A stretch of 64,000 nt of DNA from Winogradskyella algicola (GCF_005869935.1 NZ_SZQF01000001.1:744001-808000); one strand, 5' to 3'; positions 16,211 through 26,672 are shown, numbered from the stretch's first letter. Made by a program: numbers and translations. Notes: a model not told the origin generated them from the letters alone.

Positions 16211-17554
16211 ATGAAAAAACAAACCCTCATAAAAAATGCTAAAATCGTCAACGAAGGTAAAATAGTTGAAGGCGACATACTTATTGAAGACGAAATTATA
16301 AAAGAAATAGACAGTTCTATTAGTGTTAAATCCGCAGACATAACTGTTATTGATGCCGAAGGTAACTACGTTTTGCCTGGTATGATAGATGACCAAGTGC
16401 ATTTTAGAGAGCCTGGCTTAACCCATAAAGCTAATATAGAGTCAGAATCTAAGGCTGCATTAGCTGGTGGTATTACATCTTTTATAGAAATGCCTAATAC
16501 TAATCCACAAACGACAACTGTGGAAAAATTAGAAGAAAAATTTACCATTGCTGCAGAGACGTCTTACGCCAACTATTCCTTTATGTTTGGTGGTACAAAC
16601 GATAATTTAGATGAGATATTAAAAGTAGATCCTAAAACAGTTGCAGGATTAAAATTATTTCTCGGATCTTCTACAGGAAACATGTTAGTTGATGATCCAG
16701 AAGTATTAGAGAAAATATTCTCGAGTACAGATATGGTTATTTCAGTGCACTGCGAGGATGAAGCTACTATTAGAGAAAACCTAGAGCAATATAAAGCGGA
16801 GTATGGCGATGATATTCCAATGGAAATGCATCCAATTATAAGAAGTGAGGAGGCTTGTTATTTGTCATCTTCTAAGGCAATAGAATTGGCAAAAAAGACA
16901 GGAGCTAGATTACATGTGTTTCATTTGTCTACAGGGAAAGAAACCAATTTGTTTACAAATAAAATTCCGCTAAAAGAAAAAAAGATAACCGCAGAGGTTT
17001 GCATCCATCATCTATGGTTTTCTGATGAAGATTATGCAAAAAAAGGTAGCCATATAAAGTGGAATCCAGCTGTAAAGACAGCTAAGGACAGAGAACAGTT
17101 GCTTAAGGCGCTGTTAGACGGTAGAATAGATGTTATAGCCACAGACCATGCACCTCACACCTTGGAAGAAAAAAGCAATCCCTACACGAGCGCTCCTTCT
17201 GGTGGGCCATTAGTTCAGCATGCATTAGTAGCCCTATTAGAAATGCATCATCAAGGAAAAATTTCAATAGAAAAAATTGTAGAAAAAGCATGTCATAACC
17301 CAGCAATTCTTTTTGATGTTGAGAAGCGAGGCTATATTAGAGAAGGCTATTATGCAGATTTGGTCATAGTGGATGCCAATAGCCCATGGACGGTAAATAA
17401 AGGAAATATTTTGTACAAATGTGGTTGGTCTCCTTTTGAAGGTAATACCTTTAAAAGCAGAATAACGCATACTATTTTAAATGGTAACTTGGTTTACAAC
17501 AATTTTAAAGTATTAAACGTTAAAGCTGCGAAGCGATTAACTTTCAATAGATAA
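16211..17554 (+). CDS. pyrC: dihydroorotase (class I, amidohydrolase)
   Basis: Zinc enzyme that cyclises carbamoyl-aspartate to dihydroorotate in pyrimidine synthesis. At 447 residues it is the long bacterial type. The HxR metal and substrate motif HFREPG starts at residue 64 after GMIDDQ, and ATDHAPHT at about 312 carries the catalytic aspartate. The MPNTNP segment is also canonical. Symbol pyrC is by function; long-type enzymes may also be annotated as allB-like. Followed at 90 bases by a DUF4296 gene, as is usual in this family of bacteria. Confidence 0.92.
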   Translation: MKKQTLIKNAKIVNEGKIVEGDILIEDEIIKEIDSSISVKSADITVIDAEGNYVLPGMIDDQVHFREPGLTHKANIESESKAALAGGITSFIEMPNTNPQTTTVEKLEEKFTIAAETSYANYSFMFGGTNDNLDEILKVDPKTVAGLKLFLGSSTGNMLVDDPEVLEKIFSSTDMVISVHCEDEATIRENLEQYKAEYGDDIPMEMHPIIRSEEACYLSSSKAIELAKKTGARLHVFHLSTGKETNLFTNKIPLKEKKITAEVCIHHLWFSDEDYAKKGSHIKWNPAVKTAKDREQLLKALLDGRIDVIATDHAPHTLEEKSNPYTSAPSGGPLVQHALVALLEMHHQGKISIEKIVEKACHNPAILFDVEKRGYIREGYYADLVIVDANSPWTVNKGNILYKCGWSPFEGNTFKSRITHTILNGNLVYNNFKVLNVKAAKRLTFNR

Positions 17555-17644
17555 AAGCCCATAATGGGCATTAGGCAAGTAGAAGCATTACACACCATGA
17601 TAATCAAATAGCTGAATCATATGTTTTTGCAAATTTTTTAATAG

Positions 17645-18094
17645 ATGAAACAATTCTTTTACATATTAGTTTTAATTGTCTTTGTGTTTTCTTGTGATAA
17701 TAAAAGCAAGCCACCAAAGCCAAATAATCTCATTTCTACAGATAAGATGGAAAATATTCTTTATGACCTATATGTAATTAATGCGGCTAAAGGAGTTAAT
17801 AGAAAGCTATTAGAAGATAAAGGTATTGTGCCAGAGTCATATGTTTTAAATAAACACAAAATTGATAGTGCTCAGTTTGCTGAGAGTAATGCTTACTATG
17901 CTTTTGATACGGATTTATATAAATCCATGGTATTGAAGGTAAAAAGCAGATTGCAGAAGGATAAAGAAAGGTTTGAAGATTTAGAGAAAAAGGAAAGTAA
18001 AATAGCTAAGCGTAGAAGAGATTCTATGAGTAAGATTAATAACAAACGAAAAGATTCTATCAAAAAAGCATTAAAACAAAAAGCTAGTAATTAA
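17645..18094 (+). CDS. DUF4296 lipoprotein
   Basis: A 149-residue probable lipoprotein. It has a short signal peptide ending in VFVFSC with the lipobox cysteine at about residue 17. The body carries the DUF4296 pattern (MENILYDLYVINAAKG) and a highly charged, lysine-rich C-terminal helix (about 105-149) likely to be coiled coil. Function is unknown. The dihydroorotase-DUF4296-epimerase order recurs in Flavobacteriaceae. Its stop region overlaps that of the convergent epimerase by 4 bases. Confidence 0.85.
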   Translation: MKQFFYILVLIVFVFSCDNKSKPPKPNNLISTDKMENILYDLYVINAAKGVNRKLLEDKGIVPESYVLNKHKIDSAQFAESNAYYAFDTDLYKSMVLKVKSRLQKDKERFEDLEKKESKIAKRRRDSMSKINNKRKDSIKKALKQKASN

Positions 18095-19113
18095 TTTACT
18101 TTTAAATCTTTTAGATACAACACACAAACTTCTTTAATTGATTGGTCAATAGACTTAAACTCAATACCTATTGCAGTTTTGATTTTAGAGTTATCGTATT
18201 TGGTAATGCTTATCGCAGATTTGGCAGTTTGCTTTGTAAGATTTCTTCTAGAGCCTGTTAATTTGTGTTTTAACCAATCTAAACGCCAAGCAATATTTAA
18301 AAGCCAAGGCTTAGCTTCTTTCTTAGGAGGGCTCACATCTAGATTTTGTGCTACTTTGTGTTGAAAATCTTTAAAACTCAGGTTTTCAGCGATTAAAATA
18401 TAATTTTCATTTTTAATATTACTCTCCATTAAGGAAATCATAGTATTTACCACATCAAATACATCAACATACCCAACAACTCCATTTACGTAATATGTCA
18501 TACCTTCATGTATTTTTCTGAACAAATTACCACTGCTTCCACCTTTCCAATAGCCAGCACCTAGTATAATTCCAGGATTTACAATCACAGCATCAATCCC
18601 TTCTTGTGTGCCTCGCCAAACCTCGAGTTCTGCACCATATTTTGTAATGGCATAAACGCTGTTGTCCTCTTCGGGATTCCAAGCCGTTTGTTCAGTAATA
18701 AGCTTTGAAGAATCTTCATGATGTCCAATTGCAGCTATTGAACTTACATAGCATAGTTTTTTAATAGAATAACTAATACAAAGATTAACAATGTTTGCGG
18801 TACCTTCTATATTAATTTTTCGCAATTGATGGTATTTGTCAGGTTCAAAAGAAACAAAAGCTGCACAATGATAAACATGTGTAATGCCTTCAAAAGCCTT
18901 CTGAAGTTTTGGGATGTCATTAAGATCAGCTTCTACCCATTCAATTTTATTAAATAGGTTTTCAGACTCATTAGAAAAATAACCAAAAACATGGGCAACC
19001 CGTTTTAAGGTTTTCTCTCGTCTGTAGATTGCACGAACACTTTGTCCATTTGAGACTAACGTATGGAGCAAATGTGAACCTACTAATCCTGTTCCTCCTG
19101 TGACTAAAATCAT
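18091..19113 (-). CDS. NAD-dependent epimerase/dehydratase family protein
   Basis: A 340-residue extended short-chain dehydrogenase/reductase. The N-terminal TGGTGLVGSHLL is the GxxGxxG nucleotide-binding loop, and YAITKYGAE holds the YxxxK catalytic pair. The family includes sugar epimerases, dihydroflavonol reductase-like and steroid dehydrogenase-like enzymes; the substrate cannot be read from sequence. It is divergent from tyrS with 83 bases between, which must contain both promoters. Confidence 0.88.
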   Translation of the reverse strand: MILVTGGTGLVGSHLLHTLVSNGQSVRAIYRREKTLKRVAHVFGYFSNESENLFNKIEWVEADLNDIPKLQKAFEGITHVYHCAAFVSFEPDKYHQLRKINIEGTANIVNLCISYSIKKLCYVSSIAAIGHHEDSSKLITEQTAWNPEEDNSVYAITKYGAELEVWRGTQEGIDAVIVNPGIILGAGYWKGGSSGNLFRKIHEGMTYYVNGVVGYVDVFDVVNTMISLMESNIKNENYILIAENLSFKDFQHKVAQNLDVSPPKKEAKPWLLNIAWRLDWLKHKLTGSRRNLTKQTAKSAISITKYDNSKIKTAIGIEFKSIDQSIKEVCVLYLKDLKVN

Positions 19114-19140
19114 AAGGCTAAATTACGTTAAAATTGTCTT

Positions 19141-19169
19141 TTGTCTTTTAAAGTGGAAACATATCTTTG
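19141..19169 (+). promoter_or_regulatory. tyrS promoter
   Basis: TTG at 19141-19143, an 18-base spacer, then TATCTTTG at 19162-19169, matching the Bacteroidota -33/-7 pattern. Transcription would begin near 19175, which excludes the in-frame upstream TTG codon at 19167 as a start. Confidence 0.65.
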
Positions 19170-19196
19170 CCTACATCATATTACACGAGTTTAAGA

Positions 19197-20492
19197 ATGA
19201 AAAATTTTGTCGAAGAATTAAAATGGAGAGGCATGTTACACCAAAGTATGCCTGGAGTAGAAGAACATTTGTTAGAGACTATGCGAAGTGCATATGTTGG
19301 TTTTGATCCAACGGCAGATTCTTTACACATCGGTAATTTAGTGCCAATTATGTTGTTGGCGCATTACCAGCGTTGCGGACATAAACCAGTGGCTTTGGTT
19401 GGTGGTGCAACAGGTATGATTGGTGACCCTTCAGGTAAATCTAGCGAACGTAATTTGTTAGACGAAAAAACGCTACGTCACAATCAAGAATCCATAAAAA
19501 AGCAATTATCTCACTTCTTAGATTTTGAAAGTGATGCTACTAATGCGGCAGTTTTGGTAAACAATTATGATTGGATGAAAGAATTTTCATTTTTAGAATT
19601 TATCAGAGATGTCGGTAAGCATATTACTGTAAACTATATGATGGCTAAAGACTCTGTGAAAAGTAGAATTTCTGGGGAGTCTTCTAATGATGGTATGAGT
19701 TTTACGGAATTTACGTACCAACTAGTACAAGGTTATGACTTTTTGCATTTGTATAGAGAGAATGACTGTACAATACAAATGGGAGGAAGTGACCAATGGG
19801 GAAATATAACCACAGGTACAGAGCTAATACGTCGTATAGGTAATGGTAAAGGTTTTGCAATTACTTGTCCGTTAATTACAAAGAGCGATGGCTCTAAATT
19901 TGGTAAGTCTGAAGGGGGAAATGTTTGGTTAGATGCTAAAAGAACGTCGCCTTATAAATTCTACCAATATTGGTTAAACTCAAGTGATGAGGATGCTGAA
20001 AAATATATTAAGATTTTCACTTTCTTAACAGAAGAAGACATTAAAGCGGTTATAGAAACTCATAGTGAAGCTCCACATTTAAGAACATTACAAAAGAAAT
20101 TAGCTGAAGAAATAACCACTATGGTGCATTCTAAAGAAGATTATGAAAATGCAGCTAAGGCTTCAAACATTTTGTTTAGTAAGACGTTTAAGGAAGATAT
20201 TAAGACTTTAGATGAAGCTACCTTTTTAGATGTTTTTGAAGGAGTACCTCAAGCATATATTTCTAAAGCAGAATTTGATGAAGGTTTAGATATGATTGGC
20301 GCATTGGCTGTAAAAACCAATTTTTTAAACTCTAATGGTGAAGCAAGACGTGCTTTAAAAGAAAATTCTATCTCAGTTAACAAAGAAAAAGTAAAAGAAG
20401 ATTATCAGTTAACATCAGAAGACTTGGTTAACAATACTTATATCATACTTAATAAGGGGAAGAAAAACACTTACATAATAAAGGTTGAATAA
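19197..20492 (+). CDS. tyrS: tyrosyl-tRNA synthetase
   Basis: Charges tRNA-Tyr. From the ATG at 19197 it is 431 residues ([14 protein letters not shown]), the usual size; an in-frame TTG ten codons upstream lies inside the predicted -7 box and is rejected. The class I HIGH motif appears as HIGN (44-47), and the KMSKS loop as KFGKS (about 232-236), the bacterial TyrRS form. The C-terminal S4-like RNA-binding domain ([17 protein letters not shown]) is present. Monocistronic. Confidence 0.96.
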   Translation: MKNFVEELKWRGMLHQSMPGVEEHLLETMRSAYVGFDPTADSLHIGNLVPIMLLAHYQRCGHKPVALVGGATGMIGDPSGKSSERNLLDEKTLRHNQESIKKQLSHFLDFESDATNAAVLVNNYDWMKEFSFLEFIRDVGKHITVNYMMAKDSVKSRISGESSNDGMSFTEFTYQLVQGYDFLHLYRENDCTIQMGGSDQWGNITTGTELIRRIGNGKGFAITCPLITKSDGSKFGKSEGGNVWLDAKRTSPYKFYQYWLNSSDEDAEKYIKIFTFLTEEDIKAVIETHSEAPHLRTLQKKLAEEITTMVHSKEDYENAAKASNILFSKTFKEDIKTLDEATFLDVFEGVPQAYISKAEFDEGLDMIGALAVKTNFLNSNGEARRALKENSISVNKEKVKEDYQLTSEDLVNNTYIILNKGKKNTYIIKVE

Positions 20493-20521
20493 TAAAAGTG
20501 CCCAAAATCTCTTTTGGGCAC
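20491..20521 (-). terminator. hairpin terminator after the LuxE-like gene, possibly also serving tyrS
   Basis: Perfect 10-base stem GTGCCCAAAA/TTTTGGGCAC. On the minus strand it is followed by TTTTATT, so it fits best as the terminator of the gene ending at 20598. On the plus strand there is no T-run. Confidence 0.65.
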
Positions 20522-20597
20522 CATCTAACCAATCAATCAACTATTGAAAATCTTTCTTTTCGATAGCACTTATTTGGTCGTAATAGATTAGAAAACC

Positions 20598-21578
20598 TTA
20601 CAAGGCCATTAAATTACAGCCTCTAATGTCAGAGTTGTCGAACCTGCCTATGATTTCAAACTGTCCATTTTCAGAAGTTTTGCCTAAATCATGAGAGGCA
20701 ATAAATGAACAAGAATTAATATTTGCCAAGTCAATAATATTGATACCACCTGTTTTATTTGAAGGTAATATAGTTAAAGCGTCCTCAGTATCTCTGGTTA
20801 AAATTTTCATCCAACGCGGACACTCAAAAATCCCGTTACCTTTAGAATATGCCTGACTCAAAAGTTCCGTCATACCATACTCACTATGAATTTGGTTAAC
20901 GCAAAAGCCTTTTTTAAGCTGGTCATGGAGTTCTTGTCTTATGATCTCTTTTCGTCTGCCTTTCATACCGCCAGTTTCCATTACAATGGTATGTTGTAAG
21001 TTAAATTGAAACTGTTCAATCAAATCTAATAATGCAAAAGAAACACCAATTAAAAGTGTTTTTTGGCCACTTGCTTCAAGCTTATTAAGTGTCTTTGATA
21101 AGTCTTCAAGATTGTTAAGGTAAAAGCCACTGACCGGATGTTTAGATTTCTGTATTAAATCATCAACCATGTAAATAAGCGATGAGCCTTCTCGCTCTAA
21201 GTAAGAAGGCAACAAAGCCAATACAACATAATCTTCAACACTACCATAAAAATGTTGAAAGCCTTTTAGATAGCTTTCTTCATAAATATTTAGATTAGTT
21301 ATTAAGTGTTTGCTTGTTGTAGTTCCTGTAGTGCCAGAACTTGTAAAGGTTTTTTCAATGCTATTTTGAGAGCTTAAAACCTCATGTGTTTTAAAGAATT
21401 GAATGGGTAAAAAAGGAATCTCTGTAAGACTATTTACATCGGATGGATGTTTGTATAATAAATCACAGAAAGAGCGATAAACAGCATTGTTTTCAAACTG
21501 AAATCTAAAGATATCAAGTGCTAATGCCTCAAATTCGGCATTGGTCTTAATATTAAAAATAGCATCTTCAGAAATCAT
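20598..21578 (-). CDS. LuxE-like acyl-protein synthetase / phenylacetate-CoA ligase-like
   Basis: A 326-residue member of the LuxE acyl-protein synthetase family, a relative of the adenylate-forming enzymes. The ATP-loop KTFTSSGTTGTTTSKH is clear, followed by ETGGMKGRRKE and the YGMTELLSQAY stretch that corresponds to the adenylation core. LuxE activates fatty acids for the LuxC reductase in luminous bacteria, but no luxC or luciferase genes are nearby, so another carboxylic acid substrate is likely. In Flavobacteriaceae such stand-alone genes are common and uncharacterised. Confidence 0.82.
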   Translation of the reverse strand: MISEDAIFNIKTNAEFEALALDIFRFQFENNAVYRSFCDLLYKHPSDVNSLTEIPFLPIQFFKTHEVLSSQNSIEKTFTSSGTTGTTTSKHLITNLNIYEESYLKGFQHFYGSVEDYVVLALLPSYLEREGSSLIYMVDDLIQKSKHPVSGFYLNNLEDLSKTLNKLEASGQKTLLIGVSFALLDLIEQFQFNLQHTIVMETGGMKGRRKEIIRQELHDQLKKGFCVNQIHSEYGMTELLSQAYSKGNGIFECPRWMKILTRDTEDALTILPSNKTGGINIIDLANINSCSFIASHDLGKTSENGQFEIIGRFDNSDIRGCNLMAL

Positions 21579-21600
21579 TTTACAAAAGTATTGAAAATAA

Positions 21601-21632
21601 AAAAGCGCAGCTAAGTATCAGCTGCGCTTTCT
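21601..21632 (-). terminator. terminator of the T9SS lamin-tail gene
   Basis: On the minus strand AAAGCGCAGCTGATAC forms a stem with its complement AGCTGCGCTTT, followed by a T-rich run. It lies just downstream of the stop at 21651. Confidence 0.8.
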
Positions 21633-21650
21633 TTATGATTAAAACAATGA

Positions 21651-23690
21651 TTATTTAATAACTAACTTTTTAGTCGTAGTAGCATTGTTTTGAGTAATCT
21701 TTAAAATGTATACACCAGTATTTAAATTTGAAACATTTAACGTATTGTGAATTAAAGTTTCATTCTTAACCTGCTTACCAAGAATATCAAATACTTGTAC
21801 GTTCATAACATCACTATTAGATGATGTAATTGTTACTATACCAGTATTTGTTGGGTTAGGGTAAATGGAGAAAGTAGTATTCTCAAAACTATTAGTTGAT
21901 AAACTATAATCGTTTACAGCACCTGGAGTTCCTAAATCTCCGTTACCGATATCAGAAGTAGCAACACCCCAATTAGCACCATCATCATTATCAGTAGCAT
22001 TAAGGGCTGTTACAGAAAGTTCCATACTAGCGCCTGATGGGTCAGGGAAGGTAGCTCCGTTATCCCAAATAACTTGATCAATAGTACCTCCACCACATTC
22101 TATAATAATACCATCTGTACTATTTCCTAACGAAATGTCATTACCATAGTTGTAGTCTAACGTTGGTACAGTTGTAGATACGTTGCCAATAACAATGTAA
22201 CCATTAGCAGGAATTACTAAAGAAGAAATAATTGTGTGTGTCTCGCCTGTTGAAACATCGTCTTTAATTACCCATCCTTGAAGATCTATACTAGAACCAG
22301 TTGTGTTATACAGCTCAAAATATTCACCAGCAGGATCAGTATCTGCACTAGGATTTTGCATAACTTCTGTAATGATTACATCACCTACATTTGAACAAGC
22401 AGCAGCAGGGTTCACGTTACCTACTACAGATTCTGTTCTGTCAGTAGCACCAGTAGAAGTAACAGTTACATCACCAGTGTAATTACCAACAGCAAGCCCA
22501 GCGTTTAACCTAACAAAAATATCAGTGGAAGTTACCTCGCCAGACATATCTGGTGTAATAGTTATGGAATTAGCAAAACCACTACCTGAAGTTAAAGAAA
22601 CTTGGAAGTTTGTTGGAGCTGTAATTACTAGGTCATCTGTTAAAAACAATGCAGATACACCAAAGCTGTCATCAGTTGAAGGGCCGTTTCCAACAGTATA
22701 TTCTAAATCAGAAATACTCCCTGAAGTGTTTATCAAAGGATCTGCAGGAGCAACAGTACCTGTTAATGCTAATGTAGCATCAGTAGCTCCCATAGAAGAA
22801 GCCGTTGCATCACCTGTGTAAGTGTTAACAGTTAAGCCAGAAACTAAGCGAATATAAACATCTGTTGGCATGACAGTACCACCTGTTTGTGTTATAACTA
22901 CAGAACTAGCATAAGGGCCACCAGAAGTTAAAGATACTTCAAAATCAGAAGGAACACTTAAAGTTATATCGTTAGTTAAGTTAATACCTGAAATTGAAAG
23001 TGTTTCTTCTCCTGAAGGACCATTGCCTTCATAATAAAATAAACTAACAGAACCATTAAGGTTTATAGTAGGTGTAGTCGATGCTGTTGTTGAATAAGAA
23101 CCTATAGGAAAAGGTACAGTACATTCAGCATTTGTTGCACCACCTTCTAATTGATTGGTTCCACTGTAAGTCCAATTTAAAGTGGTGAAAGTGGAGCCTT
23201 CTGGTCCTGTTCCATCAATTCTATATGCCCATCCATCAGTATGTTCCCATTCAGGACATGTTGTTCCGCCAGCGTTTGGATCACAATCAATTGTTCCGAA
23301 AACATCTATCACAACAGGTGTTGTGTCAACATTAGAAAATAATTCAACGGCGTCATCACCATTAATACCCATAGATCCAGTTGTATAATTTGGTGCAAAA
23401 CCAAAAAAGTTTGTAAATTGAGTAGATTCCGTAGCAACGTATAAGAAAGTACCTGCTGTAACTGCATCTGCAGGAAACGTAAATTCAACACCATCAGAAC
23501 CACCACCATTATTTGCACTCCCGATACCGTAAGTGCTTAAATCAGCGATATCGTTAACAACATATATTTCAACACCCTTTGGTGTACCACCAGAAAGTGG
23601 GCCATCATAAGCTCCCGTTATAATAAGGTCTTGCCCAAAAGACAATGAAGTAACTAAGACTGTTACTAACAAAAAGTAAAGTTTTTTCAT
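21651..23690 (-). CDS. secreted lamin-tail-domain protein with T9SS sorting domain
   Basis: A 679-residue exported protein. An N-terminal signal peptide ends near SLSFGQ. The first region (ITGAYDGPLSGGTPKGVEIYV) resembles an extracellular lamin-tail-like domain. Two related repeats of about 110 residues follow (each with SFEVSLTSG- or NFQVSLTSG-like text and TxDVYIRL/TxDIFVRL), then a canonical lamin-tail domain (ITEVMQNPSADTDPAGEYFE). The C-terminus has YPNPTNTGIVTI...GVYILKI...KKLVIK, a type A type IX secretion sorting domain, so the product is probably secreted or surface-attached. No enzyme domain is seen. Monocistronic with its own terminator. Confidence 0.9.
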   Translation of the reverse strand: MKKLYFLLVTVLVTSLSFGQDLIITGAYDGPLSGGTPKGVEIYVVNDIADLSTYGIGSANNGGGSDGVEFTFPADAVTAGTFLYVATESTQFTNFFGFAPNYTTGSMGINGDDAVELFSNVDTTPVVIDVFGTIDCDPNAGGTTCPEWEHTDGWAYRIDGTGPEGSTFTTLNWTYSGTNQLEGGATNAECTVPFPIGSYSTTASTTPTINLNGSVSLFYYEGNGPSGEETLSISGINLTNDITLSVPSDFEVSLTSGGPYASSVVITQTGGTVMPTDVYIRLVSGLTVNTYTGDATASSMGATDATLALTGTVAPADPLINTSGSISDLEYTVGNGPSTDDSFGVSALFLTDDLVITAPTNFQVSLTSGSGFANSITITPDMSGEVTSTDIFVRLNAGLAVGNYTGDVTVTSTGATDRTESVVGNVNPAAACSNVGDVIITEVMQNPSADTDPAGEYFELYNTTGSSIDLQGWVIKDDVSTGETHTIISSLVIPANGYIVIGNVSTTVPTLDYNYGNDISLGNSTDGIIIECGGGTIDQVIWDNGATFPDPSGASMELSVTALNATDNDDGANWGVATSDIGNGDLGTPGAVNDYSLSTNSFENTTFSIYPNPTNTGIVTITSSNSDVMNVQVFDILGKQVKNETLIHNTLNVSNLNTGVYILKITQNNATTTKKLVIK

Positions 23691-23919
23691 AATTGATTTT
23701 TAAAAAATTAGTTCGTAAATATACTAACAAATACTGAGCTTTAAGAGAAGTTTTTGTCAACAACGTGCTTTTTTACAATAAGTTAACATCCGATTTTTTT
23801 TAATTGTTTTAAAATCATAGCCTTGAAATTCAATGTTAGAGAATTGTTATCAATTTGGATAAACGGATTACTTAATGAGATATATTTTATATTTACGCTA
23901 GCTTAAAATTATCTTAACA

Positions 23920-24603
23920 GTGAAAAAAAAGGATATTAAGATACTATTGGTAGATGATGAGCCAGATATCTTAGAAATAGTAGGTTATAACTTATCTTCA
24001 GAAGGTTATCAGGTTATAACGGGAGAAAACGGTGTAGAAGCTATTGAAAAAGCTAAAAAGCACAAACCACATTTAATTATATTAGATGTCATGATGCCTG
24101 AGATGGATGGTATTGAAGCTTGTGAGCGTATTCGACAAGACTCTAAACTCAACAATACTATTATTACATTTTTAACAGCAAGAGGTGAAGATTATTCTCA
24201 AGTTGCTGGTTTCGATGCAGGTGCGGACGACTATATTACAAAGCCTATAAAACCAAAAGTTCTTGTTAGTAAGGTAAAAGCGTTGTTAAGAAGACTAAAA
24301 GACACTGATAATCCAAACGATTCTATTAAAATAGGGGATTTGGTAATTAATAGAGAAGAATACAAAATCACAAAAAAAGGTGAAGAAATTATTCTTCCTA
24401 GAAAAGAGTTTGAATTATTATCTTTGTTAGCAACAAAGCCTGGTAAAGTTTTTAAGCGCGAAGAAATCTTAGACAAAGTTTGGGGTAACGAAGTGGTTGT
24501 TGGTGGAAGAACAATAGATGTGCACATTAGGAAACTTCGCGAAAAGATTGGTGACAAATCTTTTAAAACAGTAAAAGGCGTTGGGTACAAGTTTGTAGAC
24601 TAA
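23920..24603 (+). CDS. OmpR/PhoB-type response regulator
   Basis: A 227-residue two-component regulator starting at GTG. The receiver domain has the acidic pair in LVDDEPD, the phospho-acceptor D56 in LIILDVMMPEMDG, and the conserved lysine in TKPIKPK. A winged-helix DNA-binding domain follows (PRKEFELLSLLATKPGKVF, then GGRTIDVHIRKLREKIG). The stop overlaps the start of the kinase gene by one base (TAATG). PhoB-like by architecture; I cannot assign phosphate as signal. The 229-base upstream region contains no other gene. Confidence 0.93.
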   Translation: MKKKDIKILLVDDEPDILEIVGYNLSSEGYQVITGENGVEAIEKAKKHKPHLIILDVMMPEMDGIEACERIRQDSKLNNTIITFLTARGEDYSQVAGFDAGADDYITKPIKPKVLVSKVKALLRRLKDTDNPNDSIKIGDLVINREEYKITKKGEEIILPRKEFELLSLLATKPGKVFKREEILDKVWGNEVVVGGRTIDVHIRKLREKIGDKSFKTVKGVGYKFVD

Positions 24604-25646
24604 TGCAGAAAAAAAATCTAAAAAAAACATACAAGTTCGCCATTAGAACATCATTGTATGTTACTTTTTTCGCAACACTCCTAGTGAGTGTTTTTTTATA
24701 TTACTACCATACATTTAATTGGCAGGTTATATTCTTTCCCATAATATGTTTTCCATTATGTTTTGCTATTGTACAGTATAGAGTAGAGCACTTTATATAC
24801 AGAAGAGTAAAAAAAATATATGACGACTTAACGCTTTTGGAATCAACAAGTCTGAGGCAACAACCTATAACGACAGACATGGGGACGTTAACCAAAGAGA
24901 TTGATAAATATGCTAGAGGCAAAAAAATTGAAATAGAAACCTTAAAAGTAAGAGAAGAATATAGAAAAGAGTTCATAGGTAATGTATCGCACGAACTTAA
25001 AACCCCTTTATTTACAGTTCAAGGTTATATAGATACACTATTAGATGGTGGTATTGAGGATGAAAAAATAAGAAAAAAGTACTTACAAAGAGCAAGCAAA
25101 GGTGTTGAGCGTTTAACTTATATCATAAAAGATTTAGATATGATTACAAAGCTCGAAGTAGGTGATCTAAGTCTTAATAAAGAGAAATTTGATATTGTTA
25201 AACTCGTTCAGAATGTATTTGAGTTGTTTGAAATGAAAGCAGCAAAAAAAGAGATTACCCTCACTTTTGATATGGATTATCCCAATCCAATTTATGTTTA
25301 TGCAGATGTAGAGCGCATACAGCAAGTGCTTACTAACTTAATAGTAAACTCTATAAAATACGGACGAAAAAAGGGAACTACTGAGGTAAGTATAGAAAAC
25401 CTTATAAAAAATAAAGCGATCATCCGAGTAACAGATAATGGTGAAGGTATAAAAAAAGAAAATGTACCTCGTTTATTTGAGCGTTTCTATAGAGTTGATA
25501 AAAGTGGATCGAGAAAAGAAGGTGGCTCAGGTTTAGGCTTGTCCATTGTAAAGCATATTATCGAGGCTCATGAGGAAAAGATGTATGTGGAGAGTGAGTT
25601 AGGAGTAGGTAGTGAATTTTCGTTTACTTTAGAAAAGGCCGAATAA
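24603..25646 (+). CDS. PhoR-like sensor histidine kinase
   Basis: A 347-residue membrane kinase that partners the response regulator immediately upstream. Two transmembrane helices (about 15-35 and 40-59) leave almost no periplasmic loop, so it probably senses within the membrane or cytoplasm. The H-box is SHELKTP with phospho-acceptor H130, then the HATPase domain with N-box (LTNLIVNSIKYG), DNGEGI and GSGLGLSIVKHI. No PAS or HAMP domain is evident between membrane and H-box. Its 3' end overlaps the convergent glycosyltransferase gene by 18 bases. Confidence 0.93.
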   Translation: MQKKNLKKTYKFAIRTSLYVTFFATLLVSVFLYYYHTFNWQVIFFPIICFPLCFAIVQYRVEHFIYRRVKKIYDDLTLLESTSLRQQPITTDMGTLTKEIDKYARGKKIEIETLKVREEYRKEFIGNVSHELKTPLFTVQGYIDTLLDGGIEDEKIRKKYLQRASKGVERLTYIIKDLDMITKLEVGDLSLNKEKFDIVKLVQNVFELFEMKAAKKEITLTFDMDYPNPIYVYADVERIQQVLTNLIVNSIKYGRKKGTTEVSIENLIKNKAIIRVTDNGEGIKKENVPRLFERFYRVDKSGSRKEGGSGLGLSIVKHIIEAHEEKMYVESELGVGSEFSFTLEKAE

Positions 25647-26672
25647 TTTTTTATAGTTAAGGTCGTACTGCAAATATTTAAATCCTGAATAATTTTCAAT
25701 CTCATTTAGCATTTCAATTTTAAATGCGTTCTGTTTACAAGTAGGAGCTACTTGTTCTTCTGCAAATTTCTTTGCTAAATATTCTTGTTCAAACTGCCCT
25801 GGAGTAGGTATTAAAAACGCTTTCTTTTCAAGTTTTGCATAATCCATAATGGATGTATAGCCAGATCTACTTAAGACGAGTTCACTCTCATTCAAAGCTT
25901 TTGCAAGCTCAGTGCTTGTCATAAAATTGTATGTTGTAATATGGTTGATTTGTGTTTTACGCTGTTCGTTTTCAATAAGGCCTTTTACAAAACAAATTTT
26001 ACCATTATAGGACTGTAATTCATCAAGAAGCTTTATTTCTAAAAATGAGCGTTGAGGTTCTGGTCCTGATAAAACTACTAGAAGATCATACTTTTTCTCT
26101 AAATCTTTTTTTTCAAATCTACTCAAAGGGCCTAAGTATTTTATGGTAGAATTAAATCCTTCAATATGTCCCAAGTCTCCACTCAAGTTTTTTGTACCTG
26201 TATGATCTGGCACCCAGCATTCGTCAAATTTTGAAATGATTTTTTGATGAAGTTTAGAGCTTAGCCATGTTGTACTTCCACTTAACACACGTAATTGATG
26301 TGTGATAAATACCGAAGGAATACTTTTATCTCTAACACCAAATCTGTTGTCAGAAATAATACCTGAAATATTTTCAGATTTTATAAGACTTTCGGTAACT
26401 TTTTTTTCCCTTTTTATTGTTTTTAATAGACTTGGGGAATCTTTAATGAGCTTTAGCCTAAAACTATTAGCTTTTTTAGAATAAGTAATATTGTATGAAG
26501 GAAGTTCTAGCGCCTGAAGTTTGGGAAACTCTTTTTGCAATAATCTCAGAGCTTCACCATCACTGGCAATAACAGGTTCAAAATTATTTGCTATTAAAGC
26601 ATTTATAATAGGAATGCTTCTGGTTGCATGTCCTAAGCCCCAATTTAATGGGGCAACTAAAATCCTTTTCAT
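25629..26672 (-). CDS. MurG-like glycosyltransferase family protein
   Basis: From the ATG at 26672 (MKRILVAPLNWGLGHATR) the protein has 347 residues; a start three codons earlier would put a non-canonical MLL before it. The N-terminal PLNWGLGHATRSIP is the glycine-rich loop of GT-B enzymes of the Glyco_trans_1_3 type, and SRSGYTSIMDYAKLEKKAFLIPTPGQFEQEYLA is the C-terminal nucleotide-sugar site region. These proteins are often annotated as UDP-GlcNAc transferase-like. Acceptor unknown. Convergent with the kinase gene and divergent from trmB. Confidence 0.82.
   Translation of the reverse strand: MKRILVAPLNWGLGHATRSIPIINALIANNFEPVIASDGEALRLLQKEFPKLQALELPSYNITYSKKANSFRLKLIKDSPSLLKTIKREKKVTESLIKSENISGIISDNRFGVRDKSIPSVFITHQLRVLSGSTTWLSSKLHQKIISKFDECWVPDHTGTKNLSGDLGHIEGFNSTIKYLGPLSRFEKKDLEKKYDLLVVLSGPEPQRSFLEIKLLDELQSYNGKICFVKGLIENEQRKTQINHITTYNFMTSTELAKALNESELVLSRSGYTSIMDYAKLEKKAFLIPTPGQFEQEYLAKKFAEEQVAPTCKQNAFKIEMLNEIENYSGFKYLQYDLNYKKLFGLF

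Noticed and set aside
16058-16402. 114-codon frame antisense to the glycosyltransferase/dihydroorotase junction
   Set aside because: Composition rich in Phe, Tyr and Asn is typical of an antisense shadow; both sense genes are certain.
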